Below are positions 17,442-24,678 of a stretch of DNA of 45,512 nt, in pieces. Source of the stretch: Ilumatobacteraceae bacterium (GTDB taxonomy: Bacteria; Actinomycetota; Acidimicrobiia; Acidimicrobiales; Ilumatobacteraceae); contig JAHEKY010000013.1 of the NCBI GenBank assembly GCA_024644465.1, forward strand, positions 1-45,512. The letters are read 5' to 3'. Numbering within the stretch: position 1 is the first letter of the stretch; each line of letters begins with the position of its first letter. Under the pieces are notes generated by a model. That model was given only the letters and a program-made list of their open reading frames with translations. It was not told the origin of the DNA and did no database searches. A program made the translations under genes and the position numbers.

Positions 17442-18665
17442 CTACCGGGCGACCCGGATCGATCTGCGCCAGGCGCTGAAGCTGGTGATCGGGCCGTCCG
17501 ACGGCTTCGCCAGCCATGGCCAAGGGTGGACCTCGGCGGGCACGATCGCTTCGGCCCGGGTGCGGAAGCCGGGTACCGGTGCGAACGTGACCGCCACGTT
17601 GCGCACCGTCAGTTCGCGGACGGGATCGCCCAGGACGATCGCGAGATCGCGCGTCTCGCCGAGCTCGGCGAGCGTCTCGGTGAGGAACACGAGGCGCTTC
17701 GAGCTGAGCCGGAGCCGATCGAGCAGCGGTTCGTCGAACACGAAGACGACCGGCAGTTCGGGATGCGCGACGAGCGCCGGATCGGCGTGGCCGAGCGATT
17801 CGGCAGTGAGCCACACGAGGTCGGGGACCCGGTTCGTCAGGACATGGCTCGGACCGACCGTCCACCGACCGTGGGGATCGGTACGCAGCTCGACCGGTTC
17901 GTCGACCGGCGACAGGGGCGGATTGTCCGGCCAGTCCTCGATCGGGCACCAGCGTTCGAGGTCGCACATCGCGCACAGTGCGCCGGCGCGCCGTTCCACC
18001 TGGTAGCGGCTGAACCCGTAGTGCTTGTCGGACCCGACGCCGGTGGTCCACTGCCATCCGAGACGGTTGGCCGCTCGCGACCCGTCGAGCAGATGCCGGA
18101 AGAACTCGTCCTCGCCGTCGCGCCACCGCCGGCCCTCGCGCACGGCCCACTGGCTGGCGAGCCACATCCTGGCCTGGTTGACCACCCAGCCGTCGCGGTG
18201 GAGTTCACCGACATTGGCCGTGACGCACGCCATCTCGGTGTTCCAGCCGGCGTCCGACGTCGCGGTCGGCGGGAGTTCGTTGTGGACACCGTCGCGCGTC
18301 TTCGTGCCGAGGCGGGCGTACCAGTGGCGAGCGAACTCCTGCCACAGCAGTTCCTCGCGGAACCGCTTGACGTCGGGCTCGGGACCCGCGGCGACGTGAC
18401 GCCACACGGCGCGCAGTGGCAACAGCCCATGGCGGATGTACGGCGACAGCCCCGAGGCGCCGCGCCGCGAGCGCGGGAGGACGTCGCTGCGATGACGGGC
18501 GTAGCCGTCGACGTCGAACCCGGTCAGCGCGGCGTCGGCGGCACGCTGTCCGCCGCGGAATTCCGGTGAACCCGCGACCTCGTCACACACGAGGTGGCCG
18601 AGGTGCGCCGTGACGAACGCCTCGGCGGCGTCGCGCCCCATCGACGGGACCGGGAGGACTTCCAT
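17442..18665 (-). CDS. Photolyase/cryptochrome-like protein with permuted domain order
   Basis: The protein has 407 residues. The FAD-binding helical domain comes first (about 40-230): GASGLSPYIRHG, ELLWQEFARHWY, GWVVNQARMWLAS and WQWTTGVGSDKHYGFSRYQ, all hallmarks of the photolyase C-terminal domain. A Cys cluster follows (CAMCDLERWC, Cys231, 234, 240). The Rossmann antenna domain that normally leads the protein comes last (about 280-405): PDLVWLTAESLGHADPAL, then LPVVFVF and RLVFLTETLAEL. The family repairs pyrimidine dimers with blue light or senses light. The order is swapped relative to normal photolyases of about 450-500 residues. A TACGGT box lies 10 nt before the ATG, inside a CCGACC/GGTCGG inverted repeat (18673-18687). 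Confidence 0.85.
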   Translation of the reverse strand: MEVLPVPSMGRDAAEAFVTAHLGHLVCDEVAGSPEFRGGQRAADAALTGFDVDGYARHRSDVLPRSRRGASGLSPYIRHGLLPLRAVWRHVAAGPEPDVKRFREELLWQEFARHWYARLGTKTRDGVHNELPPTATSDAGWNTEMACVTANVGELHRDGWVVNQARMWLASQWAVREGRRWRDGEDEFFRHLLDGSRAANRLGWQWTTGVGSDKHYGFSRYQVERRAGALCAMCDLERWCPIEDWPDNPPLSPVDEPVELRTDPHGRWTVGPSHVLTNRVPDLVWLTAESLGHADPALVAHPELPVVFVFDEPLLDRLRLSSKRLVFLTETLAELGETRDLAIVLGDPVRELTVRNVAVTFAPVPGFRTRAEAIVPAEVHPWPWLAKPSDGPITSFSAWRRSIRVAR

Positions 18666-18675
18666 GCCGGGACCG

Positions 18676-18681
18676 ACCGTA
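18676..18681 (-). promoter_or_regulatory. -10 box for the photolyase-like gene
   Basis: TACGGT on the minus strand, 10 nt before the ATG. It lies inside a 6-bp-arm inverted repeat (18673-18687) that could also end the formate dehydrogenase transcript. Confidence 0.4.
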
Positions 18682-18711
18682 GGTCGGCCGCCGGGGTGGC
18701 CGCCAGCCGGC

Positions 18712-19551
18712 TCACACGTACTGCCAGCCGAAGCGGCCCTTGACGCACAGGTGGCCGTGGGTGACCTCGTGGTCGGCCGGCGACGTGACCTTGACGATCC
18801 GGTTGTCCTGCACGTGGAGCTCCAGGTTGCAGCCGACGCCGCAGTACGAGCACACCGTCCGCGTGACCGTCTGCTCGTCCTGGCGCCACTCCCCCGCCGC
18901 GCGCAGGTCGAACTCGGTCTTGAACTGCAACGCGTTCGTCGGGCAGACGCCGATGCAGTTGCCGCAGTAGACGCACGCCGAGTCCGGCAGCGTCACGTCG
19001 AACTCGGTCGAGATCCGGTTGCCCATGCCGCGACCGGACATCGCGATCGCGAACGTGAACTGCGCCTCCTCGCCGCACGCGTCGACGCACTTGTAGCAGA
19101 GGACGCACTTGTCGTAGTCACGGATGTACAGGTCGTCCTGCACCTTCACCGGCTCGCTGATCGTCTCGCCGCCCTCGACGTATCGCGTCGCGTCGGCGCC
19201 GTACTCGTCGGACCATGCGTTGATCTCCGGCGCCTGGCTGAGGTCGGTGGTCGACCCCAGGAACTCGAGCACCATCCGCCGACTGTGCCGGACCCGCTCG
19301 GAGTCGGTGCTGATCACCATCCCGTCCTCGGCCGGACGGGAACACGACGGCACCAACGTGCGGTTGCCGTCGACCTCGACGACGCACACGCGACACGCGT
19401 TGACCGGCGTGAGGTTCTCGGCGTAGCAGATCGTCGGCGTGTCGACGCCGTGGGCGGAGCACGCGTCGAGGACGGTCGCGCCGGCGGCGACGACGACCTC
19501 GTCACCGTCGATTCGCACGCTGACCTGCGTGACGGTCTCCGGGTTGCTCAT
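18712..19551 (-). CDS. Formate dehydrogenase iron-sulfur subunit: detached N-terminal part of the alpha subunit
   Basis: This 279-residue protein starts at an ATG that overlaps the stop of the upstream NuoEF gene (ATGA). Domains in order: a 2Fe-2S ferredoxin fold (Cys42, 53, 56, 70); two 4Fe-4S motifs (Cys149/152/155/159 and Cys193/196/199/203); then the molybdopterin-oxidoreductase Fe4S4 domain (CSYCGVGC, Cys234/237/241, and Cys269 in GHLCVKGRFG). It stops at GRFGWQYV, exactly where an intact NAD-dependent FdhA/FdsA would continue into the molybdenum domain. That domain is encoded separately at 21315-23285. The NuoG-type His-Cys3 cluster motif is not present. It must relay electrons from molybdenum to the flavin subunit. 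Confidence 0.9.
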   Translation of the reverse strand: MSNPETVTQVSVRIDGDEVVVAAGATVLDACSAHGVDTPTICYAENLTPVNACRVCVVEVDGNRTLVPSCSRPAEDGMVISTDSERVRHSRRMVLEFLGSTTDLSQAPEINAWSDEYGADATRYVEGGETISEPVKVQDDLYIRDYDKCVLCYKCVDACGEEAQFTFAIAMSGRGMGNRISTEFDVTLPDSACVYCGNCIGVCPTNALQFKTEFDLRAAGEWRQDEQTVTRTVCSYCGVGCNLELHVQDNRIVKVTSPADHEVTHGHLCVKGRFGWQYV

Positions 19552-21311
19552 GAGCGGGCTCCGATCAGTCCGAGCTGGATCGCCGACCGGACGGCACCGG
19601 CGGCGGTGTGGCCGAGGCCGCAGATCGACGCGTCCGCCATCGCGCTCGCCATGTCGTCGATCAGGAGGTTCCGCTCGTCGGACAGCGAGCCCCGCGCGCG
19701 CATCTCGACGAGCACCTCGTGCTGGCGGGTGGTCCCGACGCGGCACGGCACACACTGCCCGCACGACTCGTTGCGGAAGAACTCGGCGATGCGGATCACG
19801 AGCGCGGTGAAGTCGACCGTGTCGTCGAAGAGCGTGACGACGCCGGAACCGAGTGTCGTCCCCGCGGCGGCCGTGTCCTCGGCGGTGAGGCGGAGGTCGA
19901 GTTGATCCGGGCCGACGAATCCACCGGCTGCGCCACCCATCAGGATCGCCTTCGTCGTGCCCGTCGCGCCGCCGGCTGTCTCGATCAGCTCGCCCAGCGT
20001 CGTCCCCATCGGCACCTCGTACACCCCGGGCTGCGCGACGTGACCCGACAGGCAGAACAGGCGGGTGCCCGGCGACTTCTCGGTGCCGGCGAACCGGTAT
20101 GCGTCAGCGCCCGAGAGCACGATGAACGACGCGTTGAGCAGCGTCTCCGGGTTGTTGATCACCGTCGGGTCGCCGAACAGCCCGTGCGTCGACGGGAACG
20201 GCGGCTTGTTGCGTGGCTCGCCGCGGTATCCCTCGATCGACTCCATCAGGGCGGTCTCTTCGCCGCAGATGTACGCGCCGGCGCCGCGGCGGATCTCGAT
20301 GTCGAAGCGCTTGCCGGAGCCCATCACGTCGTCGCCGAGCAAGCCGGCGGTGCGGGCCTGCTCGACCGCGCCCGCGAGCCGTGCGGTCGCGAGCGGGTAC
20401 TCGCCACGGATGTAGATCCATCCCTGCTCCGCGCCGACGGTCAGGCCGGCGAGCGTGAGCCCCTCGACGACCGCGAACGGGTCCTGCTCCATGACGACCC
20501 GGTCCTTGAACGTGCCGGGCTCGGATTCGTCGCAGTTCGCGATCACGTGCTTGCGTGAAGCGTGCTCGTCGGCGACGCCGCGCCACTTGATCGCCGTCGG
20601 GAACGCGGCGCCGCCGCGCCCGGTCAGCCCGGCGGCGCGGATCTCCGCGATCACCGCGTCCGGCCCGATCGCGAGCGCCTTCTCGGTCGCCGCGTACCCG
20701 CCGTGCTCGCGATACGACGCGAGCGACGTCGGGTCGACGACGCCGACGCGTTGCAGCAGGCGGAGGTCGGCCGAGCCGTGCTGCGGGACCCGATACGAAC
20801 CCGGCGCGTCGATCGTCGACGCGTCGGCCGGCACGTGATCCGGCTCGCCGCGACCCTGCACGAACTGTGCCGGCGCTCGCTCGCACTGGCCGAGGCACGG
20901 GCCACGGTGGACCCGTTTCCCGTCCGCTTCGAGCGACTGGGCGAACGCCTCGGCGCCGGCGATGTGGCACGACGTGTCCATGCACACGTGGACGACCGAC
21001 TCGTCGTGGCCGGGGTCGTCGGTGCGGAACAGCTCGTAGAACGTCGCCACGCCGTACGCTTCCGCCGGCGGCACCTGGAGTACGCCGCAGACGTGGTTGA
21101 GGCCGCCGGGGCTGATCCAGCCGGTCTCGGCCTGGAGTGCGTGCAGCGCCGGCAGCAGCAGGTTGCGCCGCGCCTTGCGGCGCGCCATGCCGCCGCGCAC
21201 GAGCCGATCGGTCTCGTGGACGACGACGGTCGCATCGTCGTCGAGAACCGCCGCCACCGCAGCCCGTTCCGCTTCGGTCGAGTCGTCGACGGTGAGGTGC
21301 AGGTCCGCCAT
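19548..21311 (-). CDS. Formate dehydrogenase diaphorase subunit, NuoE-NuoF fusion
   Basis: This 587-residue protein starts 3 nt after the stop of the catalytic gene. Residues about 40-155 are NuoE/FdsG-like with a 2Fe-2S site (Cys110, Cys115, then Cys139 and Cys143 in GPCLGQC). Residues about 190-570 are NuoF/FdsB-like: GLTGRGGAAFPTAIKW and the ICGEETALMESIEGYRGEPR region bind FMN and NADH, and ESCGQCVPCRVGT near 525 ligates a 4Fe-4S cluster with a later CGLG Cys. It passes electrons from formate to NAD+. FdsG and FdsB are separate in Cupriavidus-type enzymes but fused here. The complex is predicted soluble and cytosolic. Confidence 0.93.
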   Translation of the reverse strand: MADLHLTVDDSTEAERAAVAAVLDDDATVVVHETDRLVRGGMARRKARRNLLLPALHALQAETGWISPGGLNHVCGVLQVPPAEAYGVATFYELFRTDDPGHDESVVHVCMDTSCHIAGAEAFAQSLEADGKRVHRGPCLGQCERAPAQFVQGRGEPDHVPADASTIDAPGSYRVPQHGSADLRLLQRVGVVDPTSLASYREHGGYAATEKALAIGPDAVIAEIRAAGLTGRGGAAFPTAIKWRGVADEHASRKHVIANCDESEPGTFKDRVVMEQDPFAVVEGLTLAGLTVGAEQGWIYIRGEYPLATARLAGAVEQARTAGLLGDDVMGSGKRFDIEIRRGAGAYICGEETALMESIEGYRGEPRNKPPFPSTHGLFGDPTVINNPETLLNASFIVLSGADAYRFAGTEKSPGTRLFCLSGHVAQPGVYEVPMGTTLGELIETAGGATGTTKAILMGGAAGGFVGPDQLDLRLTAEDTAAAGTTLGSGVVTLFDDTVDFTALVIRIAEFFRNESCGQCVPCRVGTTRQHEVLVEMRARGSLSDERNLLIDDMASAMADASICGLGHTAAGAVRSAIQLGLIGARS

Positions 21312-21314
21312 GGC

Positions 21315-23285
21315 TCAGTTCGCCGCCGCGCCGAGCTTGTCGATGCGGATCGACGCGGCCTTGAACTCCGACGTGCCCGATTTCCTGTCCCACGCGTCGT
21401 TCGTCAGCAGGTTGATGTCGACGAGGTCCGGGAAGTGGAATGTGGTGAACGTGAGCCCGACCGGGATGTCCGGCTGGAGACGCACCGCCATCTCGACCGT
21501 GCCGCGCGGTGACGACACCCTGACGCGTTCGCCGTCGACGATGCCGAGCGCACTGGCATCCGCGGGGTTGATGTCGAGCGCCTCGCCGTAGCGGATCGGC
21601 GACGTGTACCCGTTCGACTGGACGCCGGTGTTGTAGGAGTCGAGTGACCGGCCAGTGGTCAGCCGCAACGGAAACTGCTCGGTCAGCGCTTCGGCCGGCC
21701 CGATGTGCTCGACGACCGAGAACGGCGCCGGGCCGTGGCCGCCCAGGTCGTCCTCCCAGAGCCACCCGTGGAGGAACGGGCTCCCAGGGTGGTCGAGATC
21801 CGGGCACGGCCACTGCAGTCCGCCCTCGGACTCCAGGCGCGCGTACGACATCCCGGCGTGCAGCGGCGACAGCGACCGCAACTCGTCCCACAGTTTCTCC
21901 GGGACCGGCACGCCGCCTTCGTCGCCGCAGTCGCCGACGATGTCGACGCCCATCCGGCGCGCGAGTTCGGCGAGGATGTCGACGTCGTGCCGTGCCTCGC
22001 CCGGCGGCGCCACGGCGGGGCGCGTGAGCTGGACTCGCCGTTCACTGCTCGTGACGGTGCCGTCGGACTCGGCCCATGCGACCGATGCCGGGAACACGAC
22101 GTCCGCGAGTTCGGCGGTGCGGGTCATGAAGATGTCTTGCACGATCAGGGTGTCCAGGCCGGCGAGCAGTTTCCGGGCGTGCTGGATGTCCGCCTCGGAG
22201 TCGGCCGGGTTCTCGCCCAGCACGTAGGCCGCGGTCAGCTCGCCGCGCCCCATCGCCTCGAACATCAGCGTGAGGTGCAACCCCGGCGTCGGGTTCAGCG
22301 CGGTCCCGTACACCGCTTCGAACTTGCCCCGATCCTCGTCGTCGTCGATGTCCTGGAAGCCGGGCAGCTTGTTGGGCAACGCGCCCATGTCGCCGCCGCC
22401 CTGCACGTTGTTCTGCCCGCGCAGCGGCACGAGCCCGGAGCCCCAGTGTCCGACGTGGCCGGTGAGCAGTGCGAGGTTGCACAGCGCGAGCACGTTGTCG
22501 ACCGCGTGGTGGTGCTCGGTGATGCCGAGCGTCCACAGGATCTGCGCCTTGTCGGCGGCTGCGTACACATGCGCCATCTCGCGGATCGCGTCGGCGGGCA
22601 CCCCGGTGATCTCGGCGGTCCGTTCGAGCGTGTAGGGCTCGACCGACGCCTTGAACTCGTCGTAGCCCGTCGTCGAGTGGTCGATGAAGGCTTGGTTGAC
22701 GAGGCCGGCGTGGATGATCTCGCGGGCGACGCCGTTGGCGAGCGCGACATCGGTGCCGACGTCGATGCCCAGCCAGACGTCGGCGAACTTGGACGACGAC
22801 GTCCGCCGCGGGTCGACGCAGTACATCGTCGCGCCGTTGTCGAGGCCCTTCATCAGGTGATGGAAGAAGATCGGGTGCGCCTCGCGGGCGTTCGAACCCC
22901 ACAGCAGGACGACGTCGACCTCCTCGATCTCGCGGTAGGAGACCGTGCCGCCCCCTGCTCCGAACACTGTCGCCAGACCGACGACCGAGGGAGCGTGTCA
23001 AGTTCGGTTGCAGGAGTCGATGTTGTTCGAGCCGATCACCGCACGCGCGAACTTCTGCGCGAAGTAGTTCACCTCGTTCGTCGCCTTCGAGCAGGAGAAC
23101 ATCCCGAATGCGTTCGGCTGGTCACCCGACGCGATCGCATCGCGGGCGGCGCGCAGCCCGTCGGCTGCCCGGTCGAGCGCGGCGTCCCACGTTGCGGGCT
23201 GCAGTTCGCCGTCGATCCGGACATATGGCGTCGTCAGCCGCTCCAGCGCACCGGGCGGGCGGTTCTTCTTCGTTCGTCGCTGCAT
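21315..23285 (-). CDS. Formate dehydrogenase catalytic subunit, selenocysteine-containing (in-frame TGA at 22998-23000)
   Basis: A conventional reading splits this gene at a TGA (22998-23000). The frame continues without shift on both sides, and the junction reads SNNIDSCNRT-U-HAPSVVGL, the active site of Sec formate dehydrogenases (E. coli FdhF has VUHGPSVAGL). Sec is residue 96 of 656 and the following His is the conserved active-site His. Later motifs: LLWGSNAREAHPIFFH, ITEHHHAVDN, RGQNNVQGGGDMG, and a C-terminal Molydop_binding domain (SLDSYNTGVQS). The Fe4S4 domain normally at the N-terminus is absent and encoded at 18712-19551. ATG 23285 is preceded by GAGGG; GTG 23288 is an alternative. 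It oxidises formate to CO2 at Mo/W-bis-pterin. Confidence 0.92.
22957..22997 (-). promoter_or_regulatory. SECIS-like hairpin immediately 3' of the UGA codon
   Basis: Counting from the base after UGA, nt 13-18 GUCGUC pair with nt 24-29 GGCGAC (four Watson-Crick pairs plus U-G and C-G) around the loop GGUCU. A lower stem pairs nt 4-8 GCUCC with 37-41 GGAGC. The GGUCU apical loop at this distance matches the E. coli fdhF SECIS that SelB binds. It also encodes the conserved Gly-Leu, so part of the match is protein constraint. Confidence 0.7.
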
Positions 23286-23329
23286 CACACCCTCGTCCGT
23301 GTCGTTCTGCTGTCGGTGTTTCGGCCCTG

Positions 23330-23335
23330 ATGTTA
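23330..23335 (-). promoter_or_regulatory. Candidate -10 box of the formate dehydrogenase operon
   Basis: TAACAT on the minus strand, about 45 bp before the ATG at 23285. This would give a short leader that includes GAGGG. No convincing -35 is seen, which would fit activator dependence. Confidence 0.35.
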
Positions 23336-23378
23336 GGTCGTCGCCGGCGCGCGGATGACCCGCTGTCTCGTCGACCGC

Positions 23379-23415
23379 TGTTCTACATCATGGAACAGTT
23401 CCACATGTCGGAACA
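23379..23415. promoter_or_regulatory. Tandem inverted-repeat operator between the formate dehydrogenase operon and the L,D-transpeptidase
   Basis: Four regularly placed half-sites: GTTC (23380), GAAC (23393), GTTC (23398), GAAC (23411). They form TGTTC-n9-GAACA centred at 23388, the perfect palindrome GGAACAGTTCC (23392-23402), and GTTCC-n7-GGAAC centred at 23406. The outer dyads are 18 bp apart. The element lies about 45-80 bp upstream of the candidate fdh -10 box, the typical place for an activator. Confidence 0.5.
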
Positions 23416-23516
23416 AACGATGCGCACGGATCGGGGGCTCACCGGCGACCCGTGCCGACGGCCTGGTGCACCGCGAAACAACCCGGGAACCGTTCCGATC
23501 GCCGGCGCGCGCTCGG

Positions 23517-23522
23517 TAGCCT
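23517..23522 (+). promoter_or_regulatory. -10 box for the L,D-transpeptidase
   Basis: TAGCCT, 8 nt before the in-frame GTG at 23531. This fixes the start well downstream of the longest open frame. Confidence 0.55.
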
Positions 23523-23530
23523 CGTTGGCC

Positions 23531-24628
23531 GTGGAGGACGCCCGTGGAGCCCAGCAGCCGCACCGCGCGGCGGCCCGGTCGCACTCCCCCGAGTCCACCG
23601 GCGGGTCATTCCGGCCGGAACCCGCGTGGCGGTCGAAGCCCGTCGCCCAGCGCCGCCACGAGTTCGCACTCGGCCTCGCCGTCGTCGGCGTCCTCGCCGC
23701 CGCGACGATCGGGGTCGTGCTGACCGCCGACGGTCCTGGTTCGGACACCGTCGTCGATGCCGCTCCGGCCCCGACGACGCTGCCACCGTTCGACGTCGAG
23801 TTCGAGCTCACCGGCCTGCCGGATCTCGCTGTGGCGGATCCCGCCCAGAACGCCGCCGAACCGTCGACCCCGATCGAGCAGGAACGCACCGACGGGGGCT
23901 GCACGATCGGCGCGTTGTCGCTCCACCTCGGGGCCTCGGGTGAGGGCGTCGAATGCCTGCAGATCGCGCTCGCCGACGAGGGGCACTACGAGGGTGCAGT
24001 CGACGGCGACTTCGCCGACTCCACGCTGCGCGCCGTGATGGACTACCAGATCGCCGAGGGGTTGTTCGTCGATGGCGTCGTCGGCCGTGAGAGCGCCATT
24101 GCGCTCGACATCTGGCCGGACGAGGCGTCGCTCGTCGTGCGGACACCGCCGCCTTCACCCGGTGCGAAAGATCTCTGGGGTGTCGAGCTGTCGCCGGTGG
24201 CGTCCGCCGGCGACGACGCCCCGCCGCTGCCGCCCGACTCCGGCACCGGCCGACGCGTCGTGTACGACCGTGCCGGCCAGCGGGTGTGGGCCGTGCGCGA
24301 AGACGGCTTGATCCTGCGCTCGTGGCTCGTGTCGGGTTCGACGTACAGCAACGAGCAGCCGGGCACGCACGAGGTGTACAGCCGGTCGGACATGTCGACG
24401 GCGTGGAACGGCAAGGCGTACCTGCCGCAGATGATCCGCTGGCTGAAGACCGACATCGGCGCGATCGGGTTCCACGCGATCCCGCTGCACGTGGAAGACG
24501 AGTCGCCGTATCAGACGACCGACGAGCTCGGCACCCGCCTGTCCGGCGGCTGCCAGCGCCAGCACAACCTCGACGCCGCGTTCCTGTGGGCGTTCGCCAC
24601 GATCGGCACGCCCGTCGTCGTCACCTGA
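23531..24628 (+). CDS. L,D-transpeptidase (YkuD) with peptidoglycan-binding domain
   Basis: I chose GTG 23531 (365 residues) because a TAGCCT box sits 8 nt upstream and earlier starts run through the operator. Residues about 44-66 form a membrane anchor (ALGLAVVGVLAAATIGVVL). Residues about 122-200 form a PG_binding_1 domain (LHLGASGEGVECLQIALAD, VDGDFADSTLRAVMDYQ). Residues about 240-365 form the YkuD catalytic domain, with FHAIPLH (His315) and the SGGCQRQHN loop carrying nucleophile Cys341. Such enzymes make 3-3 cross-links in peptidoglycan outside the membrane. The motif normally reads SHGC; here the residue before Gly-Cys is Gly instead of His. Confidence 0.88.
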   Translation: MEDARGAQQPHRAAARSHSPESTGGSFRPEPAWRSKPVAQRRHEFALGLAVVGVLAAATIGVVLTADGPGSDTVVDAAPAPTTLPPFDVEFELTGLPDLAVADPAQNAAEPSTPIEQERTDGGCTIGALSLHLGASGEGVECLQIALADEGHYEGAVDGDFADSTLRAVMDYQIAEGLFVDGVVGRESAIALDIWPDEASLVVRTPPPSPGAKDLWGVELSPVASAGDDAPPLPPDSGTGRRVVYDRAGQRVWAVREDGLILRSWLVSGSTYSNEQPGTHEVYSRSDMSTAWNGKAYLPQMIRWLKTDIGAIGFHAIPLHVEDESPYQTTDELGTRLSGGCQRQHNLDAAFLWAFATIGTPVVVT

Positions 24629-24630
24629 GT

Positions 24631-24661
24631 GTCACATCTGGTGCCTGGCACCAGATGTGAC
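24631..24661. repeat. 31-bp perfect palindrome, copy A of a dispersed repeat family
   Basis: GTCACATCTGGTGCC, one T, then the exact reverse complement. It begins 2 nt after the transpeptidase stop and ends 17 nt before the stop end of the convergent DUF2231 gene, so it can act as a bidirectional terminator. Copy B at 36077-36107 differs by one compensated base pair. Confidence 0.75.
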
Positions 24662-24678
24662 GAACGACGGACTCCGGC

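Noticed and set aside
22998-23288. A frameshift or nonsense pseudogene explanation for the interrupted formate dehydrogenase gene
   Set aside because: The frame is unchanged across the TGA, the TGA falls exactly at the catalytic Sec position, and a SECIS-like hairpin follows. The flanking sequence is intact over 656 codons.
23108-23530. N-terminal extension of the L,D-transpeptidase frame
   Set aside because: It runs antisense through the start of the formate dehydrogenase gene and the operator array. The TAGCCT box and GTG at 23531 give a better start.
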